NCBI RefSeq assembly: GCF_029076445.1
Contig: NZ_JARESG010000001.1
Coordinates: forward strand, 372,001 to 436,000
Reading direction: 5' to 3'
DNA length: 64,000 nt
From: Pseudarthrobacter naphthalenicus
GTDB lineage: Bacteria > Actinomycetota > Actinomycetes > Actinomycetales > Micrococcaceae
The translations under genes and the position numbers were made by a program. The notes under the pieces were generated by a model. That model searched no databases. It saw nothing but the letters and a program-made list of their open reading frames with translations, and was not told where the DNA came from. Shown piece after piece: positions 43,896 to 52,911 of this stretch. Each line of letters begins with the position of its first letter. Position 1 is the stretch's first letter.

Positions 43896-45199
43896 GCATT
43901 CCTGTGGTAACCGTCGGCCAGGCCCGCGAGGACGTGGTGGGCGGCCTGGAGGGGCTCCATGGCCCCGTCACGGTGGTCCGCCGTTGCGCCGAACTCACGG
44001 AATTATTGGCGGCCTGCCAAAGCGGGCTAGCGAGGGCAGCCGTCGTTGCCGATGGCTCGGAGGGTCTCACGGCATCCTTGGTGGACAGGCTCGGGGCAGT
44101 GGGCGTGGCAATCATCGCGCTCACGGACAGCACGGAAGAAGCTGCACGGCTGCGAGGCATCGGTGTCGCGTCCGCGCTGACCGGGGTTGGATCGGCCGCC
44201 CTGGCCGGCAGGATCGCGGAGGCCGTTTCCCAGCTGACCGGGACTCCCCAGGATGGCACGTTGCGAAGTGCTCACGGTGACACTGGTGCCGCGCTGCGCC
44301 CGTTGCCCGCCGAAGCGGCTGACGTGCCGCCGGCATCCGGTGCGGGACAGATCATCGCCGTGTGGGGGCCGGCGGGCTCACCGGGGCGGACCTTCGTCGC
44401 CGCGAATATCGCAGGGGAGCTGGCCGCGGAAGGTAAGTCCGTGCTGCTGATTGACGCGGACAGCTACGGCGCGAGCGTAGCGTCGGTCCTGGGCCTCCTG
44501 GATGAATCTGCCGGGCTGGCACAGGCTTGCCGTTTGGCGGACCAGGGCCTGTTGGGCGCGGAGGCACTGCTGAAGGTGGCAATGCCGGTCAGTACCAGAC
44601 TTGGAACGTTCCGCGTTCTGACCGGGATCACCAGAGCGGACCGGTGGACCGAACTCCGGGCAGCAGCCCTGGCGCTGGTCCTGGAACGCGGCAAGGAGAT
44701 CGCCGACGTTGTAGTGGTGGACACAGGGTTTTGCCTCGAAGCGGATGAGGAAATCAACTTCGACACCATGGCCCCCCGCCGGAACGCCGCTACACTGCGC
44801 AGCCTGGAGATGGCGGACACTGTCTTCGCCATCGGGGCCGCCGACCCCGTGGGCGTGCCACGGCTGGTCCGCGGGTTGGCAGAACTCGAACTGGCGGTCC
44901 CGCAGGCCTCACCGGTCGTGGTGCTGAATAAGGTGCGGGCGGCGGCAGTTGGCCGTTCGCCGGAGCGCCAGCTGAAGGATGCCTGGGAGCGTTACGGGCC
45001 GTCCCTGCCGCTGAATGCGTTCCTGCCGGCGGACAATGCCTCGGCGGACGCTTCACTGCTGGCCGGGTCGCTATTGCTCGAAACCGCTCCTGATTCGAAG
45101 CTCAGGCACGCCATTGCCAATTTGGTTTGTGCACCTGCCCAGCAATCCCGCCGATCCTCTGTCTTTTCTACCACCGCGTTCCGCAGGCTAAAGGGTTAG
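43892..45199 (+). CDS. CpaE/MinD-like P-loop protein
   Basis: A 435-residue protein. An N-terminal receiver-like region of about 140 residues (AVVADGSEGLTASLVDRLGA) is followed by a MinD/ParA-type ATPase with a variant Walker A (IIAVWGPAGSPGRTFVAANI), LLIDADSYGASVASVLGLLD as switch, and VVVLNKVRAAAVGRSPERQL. The usual second lysine of the P-loop is an arginine (PGRT), which could lower ATP hydrolysis. CpaE proteins position Tad pilus machines at the pole. It is translationally coupled to the SAF gene. Confidence 0.78.
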   Translation: MSIPVVTVGQAREDVVGGLEGLHGPVTVVRRCAELTELLAACQSGLARAAVVADGSEGLTASLVDRLGAVGVAIIALTDSTEEAARLRGIGVASALTGVGSAALAGRIAEAVSQLTGTPQDGTLRSAHGDTGAALRPLPAEAADVPPASGAGQIIAVWGPAGSPGRTFVAANIAGELAAEGKSVLLIDADSYGASVASVLGLLDESAGLAQACRLADQGLLGAEALLKVAMPVSTRLGTFRVLTGITRADRWTELRAAALALVLERGKEIADVVVVDTGFCLEADEEINFDTMAPRRNAATLRSLEMADTVFAIGAADPVGVPRLVRGLAELELAVPQASPVVVLNKVRAAAVGRSPERQLKDAWERYGPSLPLNAFLPADNASADASLLAGSLLLETAPDSKLRHAIANLVCAPAQQSRRSSVFSTTAFRRLKG

Positions 45200-45208
45200 G
45201 CTCGCCGT

Positions 45209-45232
45209 ATGAGCTGCAACGGTGCAGCGTAA
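45209..45232 (+). CDS. Possible 7-codon leader peptide before the glutamate dehydrogenase
   Basis: ATG at 45209 begins MSCNGAA and stops at 45232, 25 nt before the dehydrogenase start. TAGGCT (45197-45202) lies exactly 6 nt before the ATG, the spacing of leaderless actinobacterial starts. No convincing -35 is present. It may be chance. Confidence 0.3.
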   Translation: MSCNGAA

Positions 45233-45257
45233 ATCTTTGTGATGGAGGCGTTTGTCG

Positions 45258-48200
45258 ATGTCGTCTGGGTCCAGCGTGGAGGATCAGTCCGTAGCCATTG
45301 GAGACCAGGAGGGATTCCTGGCGGACTACTACCAGCATCTGGCTGAAGAGGATGCCCGGAGCTACTCCCGGGACGTGCTGGCAAGCCGCGCGGAGACTCA
45401 CCGGAACGTAGCTGCGACCAGACGGCCCGGACAGGCCAATGTCGCCGTCGTCAACGAGGAAGACAGCAGCGTCGTTTACGTCGTCACGGACGACATGCCT
45501 TTCCTCGTGGACTCGGTCAACGCCGAGCTCGTCCGCCAGAGGGCGGCCATCCGCCTGGTGCTGCACCCGCTCTTTGTTGTCACCCGGAACAGGGAAACAG
45601 GGGCACTAGTGAAGGTGGACCGGGTGCCGTCCCACATCGGAATTTCCAGCGGTGACACCGCCGCGATGCCTCTGTTGTCCCACCTCATTGCGCAAGGCGA
45701 AAACGCGTCCCACATGGAGTCCTGGATCGCGGTGGAGATCAACCGCGTTTCGGACGAAGCACGTGCGTCCTTGCTCGAAGGCCTGGAGCGTGTCCTGGCA
45801 GATGTCCGCGCCGCCGTCGAAGACTGGCCCAAGATGCGCAACAAGGCAATGCAGATCGCGGCAAGCCTGGACCAGGTGGCAAACCCCGCGCAGATTGCCG
45901 AGCTGAAGCAGGCGCAGGACCTGCTGCACTGGCTTGATGACGGTAACTTCACGTTCCTCGGATACCGGGAGTACGACCTCGTCAACGTCAACGGCGAGGA
46001 CGTGCTGGAATTGCGCGAGGACAGCGGGCTTGGCCTGCTGCGGGATAAGGCGGGCGCCCCGCATCTGCAGCACCTGACCGAGGCCGGCCGGAAAAAAGCC
46101 CGCGAGAAGCGCGCGCTGGTTATCACGAAGGCGAACTCGCGGTCCACGGTCCACCGCCCCGCCTACCTTGACTACATCGGCGTCAAAAGCTTCGATGCTG
46201 CGGGCAACGTCAACGGCGAGCGCCGTTTTATCGGCCTGTTCGCCACCAGCGCCTATGCAGGGTCGGTCCGGGACATTCCCATCGTGCGGGAAAAGGTAGC
46301 TGCCGTGCTGGGAAGCGCCGGGTTCCCGCCGGATTCGCATTCGGGCAAGGACCTGCTGGGCATCCTGGAGACGTATCCGCGCGATGAGCTGTTCCAGATC
46401 GAAGTTGAGGATCTGGCCGCGACTGCCGCCGGTATCCAGAGGCTGCAGGAGCGGCGGCGGACGCGGCTTTTCCTCCGCCCGGATATTTACGGACGGTTTA
46501 TGTCGGCGGTGATTTACCTGCCGCGTGACCGGTACACCACCAATGTCCGGCTCCGCATCGAGGAGGAACTTCGTTCCACATTCAAGGCGGAAAGCATCGA
46601 CTATGAGGCCAGGATGACGGAGTCGGCCCTCGCCCGGCTTTTCTACCGGATCCGCCTGCCGAAGGACGCCGACGTAAGCCACGTGAACACTGAGGAGCTC
46701 GAACGCAGGCTGGTGCGTGCGGCGCGTTCATGGAGCGAAGGCGTCGCGGAAGTCCTGCGAAGCGGTGCCGCCGGCCCGGAGTCGAAGGAGCTTGCGGGCA
46801 TCTGGTCCGAAGCTTTCCCGGCAGGCTACCGAGTGGACTACGAGGTGGAGGATGCCCTGGAGGACATCGTCCGGTTCGAGAAATACGGCGCCGAGGCGGA
46901 GCGTGCCGGCGGTGCCCGGCAGGAACGCCCCGGAGTCCACGTCTACTTGCCCAAGGGTGCGCGGCAGGACCTGGAGGAGGATGCCCGCGTCAAGCTGTAC
47001 ATGCTCGAACCCAAGAGCCTGAGCCAGATTCTGCCCTACTTCCACAACCTGGGCCTTGAGGTGCTGGACGAACGGCCGTTCGAAATCGAAACGGCGGACG
47101 GTCGGGACTTCTTCCTCTATGACCTCGGACTGAAGTACCCGGCAGGTGTCAGCCCGCTCGCCACCGGTGAACTGCTGGGGGACTCGTTCGGGGCAGCCGT
47201 CTCCGGCGCCATCGAGTCGGACAGCCTTGACCGGCTTGTCCTGCGCGAGGGGATGCATTGGCGCCAGATTACGGTGCTGAGGGCATACGCGCGCTACATG
47301 CGGCAAATGGGGAGCACCAACTCAATGGGCTTCGTGGCGGACACCCTGCTGGCAAATCCTGAGGTCACGAAGGCACTGACACGACTCTTTGCCGCGCGTT
47401 TCGATCCGGCCCTCTCCGGCGCGGACAGGCCTGCCGCCCAGGAAGGGGTCCGTGCGGAGCTTTCGGCCGCCATCGACGAGGTGGCAACGCTCGACGCCGA
47501 CCGTGTCCTTCGGACTTTCGCCAACCTGATCGAGGCCACGCTCCGCACGAACTTCTACCAGAACAAGCCGCACCTGAGCTTCAAGCTCGACCCTGCGATG
47601 ATCGAGGGACTGCCGTTTCCGCGGCCCATGTTTGAAATCTGGGTCTACTCCCCGCGGGTTGAAGGAGTGCACCTGCGCTTCGGCAAGGTGGCCCGCGGCG
47701 GGCTGCGCTGGTCCGACCGCCGCGAGGACTTCCGGACGGAGATCCTCGGCCTGGTCAAGGCTCAGACCGTCAAGAATGCCGTGATTGTTCCTACCGGTGC
47801 CAAGGGCGGCTTCTTTGCCAAACGGCTTCCTGACCCCACGGTTGACCGGGCCGCGTGGCTGGCCGAGGGCGTGGAAAGCTACAAGACGTTCATCCGTGGC
47901 CTGCTGGACCTCACGGACAACCTCGTGGCCCGCGGTGGTTCGGAAACCATCGTGCCGCCGTCGGATGTGGTGAGGCACGACGACGACGATTCCTACCTTG
48001 TGGTCGCGGCGGACAAGGGGACGGCCACCTTCTCCGACATCGCCAACGGGCTGGCCGCGGATTACGGTTTCTGGCTCGGTGACGCGTTCGCCTCCGGCGG
48101 CTCCGTGGGGTATGACCACAAGGCCATGGGCATCACGGCCCGCGGGGCGTGGGAGTCGGTCAAACGGCACTTCAGCGAGCTGGACGTGGACACCCAGACC

Positions 48201-50111
48201 CAGGATTTCTCCGTGGTGGGCGTCGGTGACATGTCCGGGGACGTGTTTGGCAACGGCATGCTGCTGTCCCGGCACATCCGTTTGCTCGCCGCGTTCGATC
48301 ACCGGCACATCTTCCTCGACCCGGCGCCGGACCCGGAAGCCTCGTTTAAGGAACGGCAGCGGCTCTTTGAGTTGCCGCGCTCCTCCTGGGACGATTACAA
48401 CAAGTCCCTCATCAGTGAGGGCGGCGGTGTATATCCCCGCCAGGTGAAGTCCATACCGGTTTCGCCGCAGGTTCGGGCTGCCATCGGCCTGCCCGAGGGA
48501 ACCAGCGAAATGAGCCCGCCGGAGCTCCTTCGCGCCATCCTGCTGGCTCCCGCCGACCTGCTCTACAACGGCGGGATCGGCACGTACGTGAAGGCAAGCA
48601 CCGAAACCAACTCATCCGTGGGGGACAAGGCGAATGATGCCATCCGCGTGGACGGCAAGGACCTGAGGGTCAAGGTGGTGGGGGAAGGCGGCAACCTCGG
48701 CATGACGCAGCGCGGCCGCATCGAAGCGGCGCTGCAGGGTGTCATCCTGAACACTGATGCCATCGACAATTCAGCCGGCGTGGACTGCTCGGACCACGAG
48801 GTCAACATCAAGATCTTCGTGGACCGCATGGTGGCCGCGGGCAAGCTGTCGGCGGAGGAACGGGCCGGGTTCCTCGCGTCCATGACCGACGAGGTGGGGC
48901 GGCTGGTCCTTGAGGACAACGTCGACCAGAACATCCTGCTGCTGAACGACAGGCAGCGGGTTGCCGAATGGAGCCCCAGTTATGAGCGCCTGATGGACTG
49001 GCTGGAGAAGTCCGCGGACCTCAAGCGCGACCTTGAAGCGCTGCCGAGTACGGAGACCTTGCACGAGCGGCTGAGCCAGGGCCAGGGGTTGACGTCGCCG
49101 GAGCTTTCGGTATTGGCTGCCTATGCAAAAATTGAGCTCGCTTCAGCGCTTCGCGACAGCAACCTGGCCGATGATCCTTGGTTCAGGGCCACACTCCGGG
49201 CGTACTTCCCGGCGCAGTTGCGGGAACGGTTCGACGCTGAACTGGACACCCATCCGCTGCGGCGCGAGATCATCGCCACGGTGGTGGCCAACGACATGAT
49301 CAATTTGGGCGGCATCACGTTCGCGTTCCGCACCATGGAGGAAACCTCGGCCACGGAGGTAGCGGTGGCCAAGGCCTTCGTGGCACTCCGCGAAATTTTC
49401 GAACTGAACGTCATGGTGGACCAGTTGAACAGCCTGCCGGCGTCTTTCCCGACTGAACACTGGAGTGCGGTCCACCTGGACATCCGCCGCATCCTGGACC
49501 GGGCGGTCAGGTGGCTGCTGGCCCAGGGGGACAGTTCGCGTCCGATTGCGGAGACTGTCGCCGAGTTCAAGCCACTGTTGGATCCGATGCGGGGCAGGCT
49601 GCTTGATTACCTGCGCGGCGATGACCGCGAGCGGGTGGCCGGCTGGCTGGAGAAGGGACTCGGGTGGGAACTCCCGGAAGACCTCGCGATGCGGTGGGCC
49701 GAGCTCTTTGAGAGTTTTGTCCTGCTGGACATCGCCAAGATCGTGCACGCCCGCAAGGAGTCGGTGGAGGAGATCGCGGCGGTCTATTACACGGTGTTCA
49801 ACCGGTTCCATGCCGATGCTCTTCTGGAACGGATCAGCAACCTTCCGCGTCAGGACCGCTGGCAGGCCCTTGCGCGGGCAGCGCTGCGCGATGACCTGTA
49901 CTCCACCGTTACGGACATGACGACGGCGGTGCTGGAGTCGACCGCGTCCGGGGACTCTGCCGAGAACCGGCTGAAGGACTGGGAGGGCCAGAACGCCGAG
50001 CAGTTGGGCAGGGCAAAGAGCATGTTCGACGAGGTTAACGCACTCGAGGCCGACGACATGGCCTCACTGTCGGTAGCATTGAGGCTCTTGAGGTCAATCG
50101 TCCGACGCTAG
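45258..50111 (+). CDS. gdh: NAD-specific glutamate dehydrogenase, large (180-kDa class)
   Basis: A 1,617-residue enzyme that converts glutamate to 2-oxoglutarate and ammonia with NAD. A long N-terminal regulatory part (ACT-like modules, for example VVYVVTDDMPFLVDSVNAEL) precedes the catalytic domain with KVARGGLRWSDRREDFRTEI, the lysine-rich VKAQTVKNAVIVPTGAKGGF and the nucleotide-binding VKVVGEGGNLGMTQRGRIEA. A helical C-terminal domain follows. In mycobacteria this class is controlled by the FHA protein GarA. ATG 45258 has GGAGG 9 nt upstream; a TTG at 45252 is too close to that site. Confidence 0.96.
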   Translation: MSSGSSVEDQSVAIGDQEGFLADYYQHLAEEDARSYSRDVLASRAETHRNVAATRRPGQANVAVVNEEDSSVVYVVTDDMPFLVDSVNAELVRQRAAIRLVLHPLFVVTRNRETGALVKVDRVPSHIGISSGDTAAMPLLSHLIAQGENASHMESWIAVEINRVSDEARASLLEGLERVLADVRAAVEDWPKMRNKAMQIAASLDQVANPAQIAELKQAQDLLHWLDDGNFTFLGYREYDLVNVNGEDVLELREDSGLGLLRDKAGAPHLQHLTEAGRKKAREKRALVITKANSRSTVHRPAYLDYIGVKSFDAAGNVNGERRFIGLFATSAYAGSVRDIPIVREKVAAVLGSAGFPPDSHSGKDLLGILETYPRDELFQIEVEDLAATAAGIQRLQERRRTRLFLRPDIYGRFMSAVIYLPRDRYTTNVRLRIEEELRSTFKAESIDYEARMTESALARLFYRIRLPKDADVSHVNTEELERRLVRAARSWSEGVAEVLRSGAAGPESKELAGIWSEAFPAGYRVDYEVEDALEDIVRFEKYGAEAERAGGARQERPGVHVYLPKGARQDLEEDARVKLYMLEPKSLSQILPYFHNLGLEVLDERPFEIETADGRDFFLYDLGLKYPAGVSPLATGELLGDSFGAAVSGAIESDSLDRLVLREGMHWRQITVLRAYARYMRQMGSTNSMGFVADTLLANPEVTKALTRLFAARFDPALSGADRPAAQEGVRAELSAAIDEVATLDADRVLRTFANLIEATLRTNFYQNKPHLSFKLDPAMIEGLPFPRPMFEIWVYSPRVEGVHLRFGKVARGGLRWSDRREDFRTEILGLVKAQTVKNAVIVPTGAKGGFFAKRLPDPTVDRAAWLAEGVESYKTFIRGLLDLTDNLVARGGSETIVPPSDVVRHDDDDSYLVVAADKGTATFSDIANGLAADYGFWLGDAFASGGSVGYDHKAMGITARGAWESVKRHFSELDVDTQTQDFSVVGVGDMSGDVFGNGMLLSRHIRLLAAFDHRHIFLDPAPDPEASFKERQRLFELPRSSWDDYNKSLISEGGGVYPRQVKSIPVSPQVRAAIGLPEGTSEMSPPELLRAILLAPADLLYNGGIGTYVKASTETNSSVGDKANDAIRVDGKDLRVKVVGEGGNLGMTQRGRIEAALQGVILNTDAIDNSAGVDCSDHEVNIKIFVDRMVAAGKLSAEERAGFLASMTDEVGRLVLEDNVDQNILLLNDRQRVAEWSPSYERLMDWLEKSADLKRDLEALPSTETLHERLSQGQGLTSPELSVLAAYAKIELASALRDSNLADDPWFRATLRAYFPAQLRERFDAELDTHPLRREIIATVVANDMINLGGITFAFRTMEETSATEVAVAKAFVALREIFELNVMVDQLNSLPASFPTEHWSAVHLDIRRILDRAVRWLLAQGDSSRPIAETVAEFKPLLDPMRGRLLDYLRGDDRERVAGWLEKGLGWELPEDLAMRWAELFESFVLLDIAKIVHARKESVEEIAAVYYTVFNRFHADALLERISNLPRQDRWQALARAALRDDLYSTVTDMTTAVLESTASGDSAENRLKDWEGQNAEQLGRAKSMFDEVNALEADDMASLSVALRLLRSIVRR

Positions 50112-50139
50112 GAATCCTGGCGTCGCAACTGGAGGTGCA

Positions 50140-51609
50140 GTGGCAATCTTTACGGACCCTATCAGGGAACATGCTGATTTCGGGCCGGGCGATGCCGAAT
50201 GGCTGCACCTCCTGGTGGGTGACTGGCAGATGGTTGCGGACCTGGCGTTCGCGGACCTAGCCCTGTGGTTCCCGCACCCGGACCATGGTTATGTTGCGCT
50301 CGCGCATGTGCGGCCCTCAACCACGCACACGGTGTTCCACGGTGACTTTGTGGGCGAACCTATCCGGGCCGACCTTCAGCCGCTGGTGGACAAGGCCTGG
50401 GCAAGCCGCGCCATCGAACGGTCCAGCGAGACCAACTGGAGCTCGGACATGGCGTTGCGGGTAGAGGCCGTGCCCATGGTCCGCAACGGCCGCACCCTGG
50501 CCGTGGTGACCACGCACATGGATCTGTCCAGTTCGCGGATGCCCTCCCGCCTGGAACTTACTTACCGCCAGTGTGCCTACGATCTTCTCCGGATGGGAAC
50601 CCTGGGGCTGTGGCCGGACTTCGCGTCGCCTACGGGCTCGCGGCGCGGTGCTCCGCGCGTGGGGGACGGCCTGATCAGGCTCGATGCGGAGGGGATTGTG
50701 CAGTACGCGAGTCCTAATGGCGTATCGGCCTTCCGACGGCTCGGCGACGGGGAATCGCTTGAAGGAAGGTCACTGGCCGAAGTGACGGCGAGCCTGCTGA
50801 AGGACCGGCGCATGGTCGACGAAACGCTGCCGCTGGTGGTCACCGGGCGCATGCCGTGGCGGAGTGAGATTGAATCCCGGGGTGTGAGCCTGTCCTTGCG
50901 GGCCATTCCGCTGCGTGATGAACAGCAGCGGTTTGGTGCGCTGGTATTGTGCCGGGACGTCTCGGAACTGCGCCGCCGGGAGATGGAGCTGGTGACCAAG
51001 GACGCCACTATCCGCGAGATCCACCACCGGGTGAAGAACAACCTGCAGACGGTGGCGGCCCTGCTGCGGATGCAGTCACGGCGGATGGTCAGCGATGAGG
51101 CCAAACAGGGGTTGGAACAGGCGATGCGCCGTGTGGCTACTATCGCCTTGGTCCATGAAACTCTTTCCCAGGGCCTGGCGCAGAGCGTTGACTTTGACGA
51201 GCTCATCGGCCGCCAGTTCAGGCTTTCGGCGGAGGTCGCGTCCCCTTCCCAGCAGGTCAAGACCGAGCGTGCCGGGCTATTCGGCGAACTGCCCAGCGAT
51301 TTTGCCACGCCGCTGGCACTGGTGATTAACGAGCTGGTGACCAACGCCGTCGAGCATGGTCTGGAGGGGCGCACCGGAACGGTCTGGCTCATCGCGGACC
51401 GTTCCGAAGAGGAGGACGGTGAGGAACTGCTGACCGTGACCGTTGCCGACGACGGTGTGGGGCTGCCGGATACGCCTCACGTTGAGGGTCTGGGGCTGCA
51501 GATTGTGCGGACACTGGTCACCAGTGAGCTGGGCGGCACCATTCAGTGGCAACCCCGTGAGGGCGGCGGTACCGCTGTCCAGATCCGACTGAGCCTTGCG
51601 GCACGGTAA
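50140..51609 (+). CDS. pdtaS: Sensor histidine kinase PdtaS-like
   Basis: A 489-residue soluble kinase with an N-terminal GAF-like histidine-kinase sensor domain, a PAS domain (LIRLDAEGIVQYASPNGVSA) and a HisKA_2-type dimerisation helix with the phospho-histidine in IREIHHRVKNNLQTVAALLR. The ATPase domain is LALVINELVTNAVEHGLEGR, then VADDGVGLP and VEGLGLQIVRTL. Its mycobacterial counterpart (Rv3220c) signals to the RNA-binding antiterminator PdtaR. No pdtaR is adjacent. It has the same neighbour as in mycobacteria, whiB1, here convergent. GTG 50140 has GGAGG just upstream. Confidence 0.93.
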   Translation: MAIFTDPIREHADFGPGDAEWLHLLVGDWQMVADLAFADLALWFPHPDHGYVALAHVRPSTTHTVFHGDFVGEPIRADLQPLVDKAWASRAIERSSETNWSSDMALRVEAVPMVRNGRTLAVVTTHMDLSSSRMPSRLELTYRQCAYDLLRMGTLGLWPDFASPTGSRRGAPRVGDGLIRLDAEGIVQYASPNGVSAFRRLGDGESLEGRSLAEVTASLLKDRRMVDETLPLVVTGRMPWRSEIESRGVSLSLRAIPLRDEQQRFGALVLCRDVSELRRREMELVTKDATIREIHHRVKNNLQTVAALLRMQSRRMVSDEAKQGLEQAMRRVATIALVHETLSQGLAQSVDFDELIGRQFRLSAEVASPSQQVKTERAGLFGELPSDFATPLALVINELVTNAVEHGLEGRTGTVWLIADRSEEEDGEELLTVTVADDGVGLPDTPHVEGLGLQIVRTLVTSELGGTIQWQPREGGGTAVQIRLSLAAR

Positions 51610-51624
51610 AGCTTTGAGTTAACG

Positions 51625-51664
51625 GCGATGGCCGCGACCCGGATTGGGTCGCGGCCATCGCTTT
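51625..51664. terminator. Strong bidirectional terminator between pdtaS and whiB1
   Basis: GCGATGGCCGCGACCC pairs with GGGTCGCGGCCATCGC (16 bp, perfect) around a GGATT loop, followed by TTT. Confidence 0.9.
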
Positions 51665-51740
51665 GCGCAAGCTAGCTGGTGCTTTTTCAGGGCAGGACCC
51701 CTATTCCGGCGCCCGTATGCCTGTGCTTAATGTGTTGTGC

Positions 51741-51989
51741 CTAGGAAGCGCGGCGGGCCCTGGCGGCACGGCGCTTGAGGGCGCGGCGCTCGTCTTCGCT
51801 CATGCCGCCCCAGACGCCTGCGTCCTGGCCGGATTCGAGGGCCCACTGGAGGCAGGTGTCAACCACGGGGCAGCGACGGCAAACGCTTTTCGCTTCCTCG
51901 ATCTGGAGGAGCGCCGGCCCTGTGTTTCCAACGGGGAAAAACAGTTCCGGGTCCTTGTCGAGGCACGCCGCGCGGTTACGCCAATCCAT
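51741..51989 (-). CDS. whiB1: WhiB-family iron-sulfur transcription factor (WhiB1-like)
   Basis: An 82-residue protein with four cysteines in the order C, CRRC, C (AACLDKD, SVCRRCPVVDTCLQW) that ligate a [4Fe-4S] cluster, the GVWGG turn, and a basic C-terminal tail (RRALKRRAARARRAS) for DNA contact. WhiB1 in mycobacteria is an essential NO-responsive regulator that binds sigma factor A. ATG 51989 gives the family's usual start (MDWRNRAA); an in-frame TTG six codons earlier is less likely. A CRP-like site lies 36-51 bp upstream, as known for mycobacterial whiB1. Confidence 0.95.
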   Translation of the reverse strand: MDWRNRAACLDKDPELFFPVGNTGPALLQIEEAKSVCRRCPVVDTCLQWALESGQDAGVWGGMSEDERRALKRRAARARRAS

Positions 51990-52024
51990 GCTGATCAGTT
52001 GCTCCAATTCTGGGAAAAGCCATT

Positions 52025-52040
52025 TGTGAAATTATTCACT
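52025..52040. promoter_or_regulatory. CRP-like binding site upstream of whiB1
   Basis: TGTGA-N6-TCACT matches the CRP consensus TGTGA-N6-TCACA with one mismatch. It lies between the whiB1 start (51989) and its likely promoter. Direct cAMP-CRP control of whiB1 is established in Mycobacterium tuberculosis, which supports the call. Confidence 0.6.
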
Positions 52041-52219
52041 AGGGGTTACAAAGGAAAAGGGCCCTGTGGGCCCCATCGGTCATCTTCATCAAGATTGTCA
52101 TGTTAACGCTGTGTAAACAAGGGGTAATACAGCTTGAAATCCCCGGATTCCTGAGCGATACATCACATCCGTGTTGCCGACCCCCACCACTGTCCGACTA
52201 TGTCGGGTAGGGTGCCAAT

Positions 52220-52801
52220 GTGTCAAGAGCCCCCCGAGACCCCTCAGACCCGCTGCACGAACCCGACCACGGGAACGCAAGTTCGTCCGCCGGCGACAGG
52301 CTGGGACGCCGTGCCGGTGCGACTCCTGAGTCTTCCTCCGATCCGGAATACCGAGGCACTCCCGAAGGTGTTCGACGTGCGCCGCAGACGGGTTCCGCGC
52401 CATCCGTGCGGCCGGCCGGAATCCTGGTGATTGCAGTGATTGTCGCGGCAGAGGCCACAGCCCTTTTGGTTGCAGGGGGCTGGTATGCCTACGAGCTGGT
52501 GACGGGCGCGCCCGTACTTTCGTTCTGGGGCGCCATTTTCACTCTGGCCCTGTTGCTTGCCTTCTCGGCGTGGCTCTATTCAGTGGGACACTTCCTCTTC
52601 CGTGGGCGCCGGTGGACCAGGGCTGCTGCGCTGGTGGCCCAGCTGTTTGTCCTGACCATCGGCTTTCCCACGCTCTCCGCCGGGGTGGTGCTTGCCGGGC
52701 TGGCGATGCTCGTGCCGGCGCTGACCGCCATTGTGCTGCTTTTCGATAAACGCGTCATCAGCTATGCATCCCGGACGGGCGGCTCGCCCCCCGCACTCTG
52801 A
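52220..52801 (+). CDS. Small integral membrane protein, unknown function
   Basis: A 193-residue protein with a disordered N-terminus of about 65 residues rich in Pro, Ser, Arg and Gly, then four membrane segments (AGILVIAVIVAAEATALLVA, FWGAIFTLALLLAFSAWLYS, AALVAQLFVLTIGFPTLSAG, LAGLAMLVPALTAIVLLF). No motif that I can assign. The GTG start lies 6 nt after TAGGGT and has no ribosome site, so a leaderless start is possible. It is convergent with the large FtsK-like ATPase gene. Confidence 0.7.
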   Translation: MSRAPRDPSDPLHEPDHGNASSSAGDRLGRRAGATPESSSDPEYRGTPEGVRRAPQTGSAPSVRPAGILVIAVIVAAEATALLVAGGWYAYELVTGAPVLSFWGAIFTLALLLAFSAWLYSVGHFLFRGRRWTRAAALVAQLFVLTIGFPTLSAGVVLAGLAMLVPALTAIVLLFDKRVISYASRTGGSPPAL

Positions 52802-52911
52802 AGCCGTTTGGAAGTTGTTGTCCTGCCACCTTTGATTCTTCACGGGATTGTGTGGGGCGCTGTTGGCGGATTGTGGGTGAGCGCCCGTGGCGCGCGCGTC
52901 TTGATCGGCGC

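Noticed and set aside
52060..52076. GGGCCC-TGT-GGGCCC hairpin upstream of whiB1
   Set aside because: The stem is short and self-complementary, with no T run and no defined position relative to a transcript; too weak to call.
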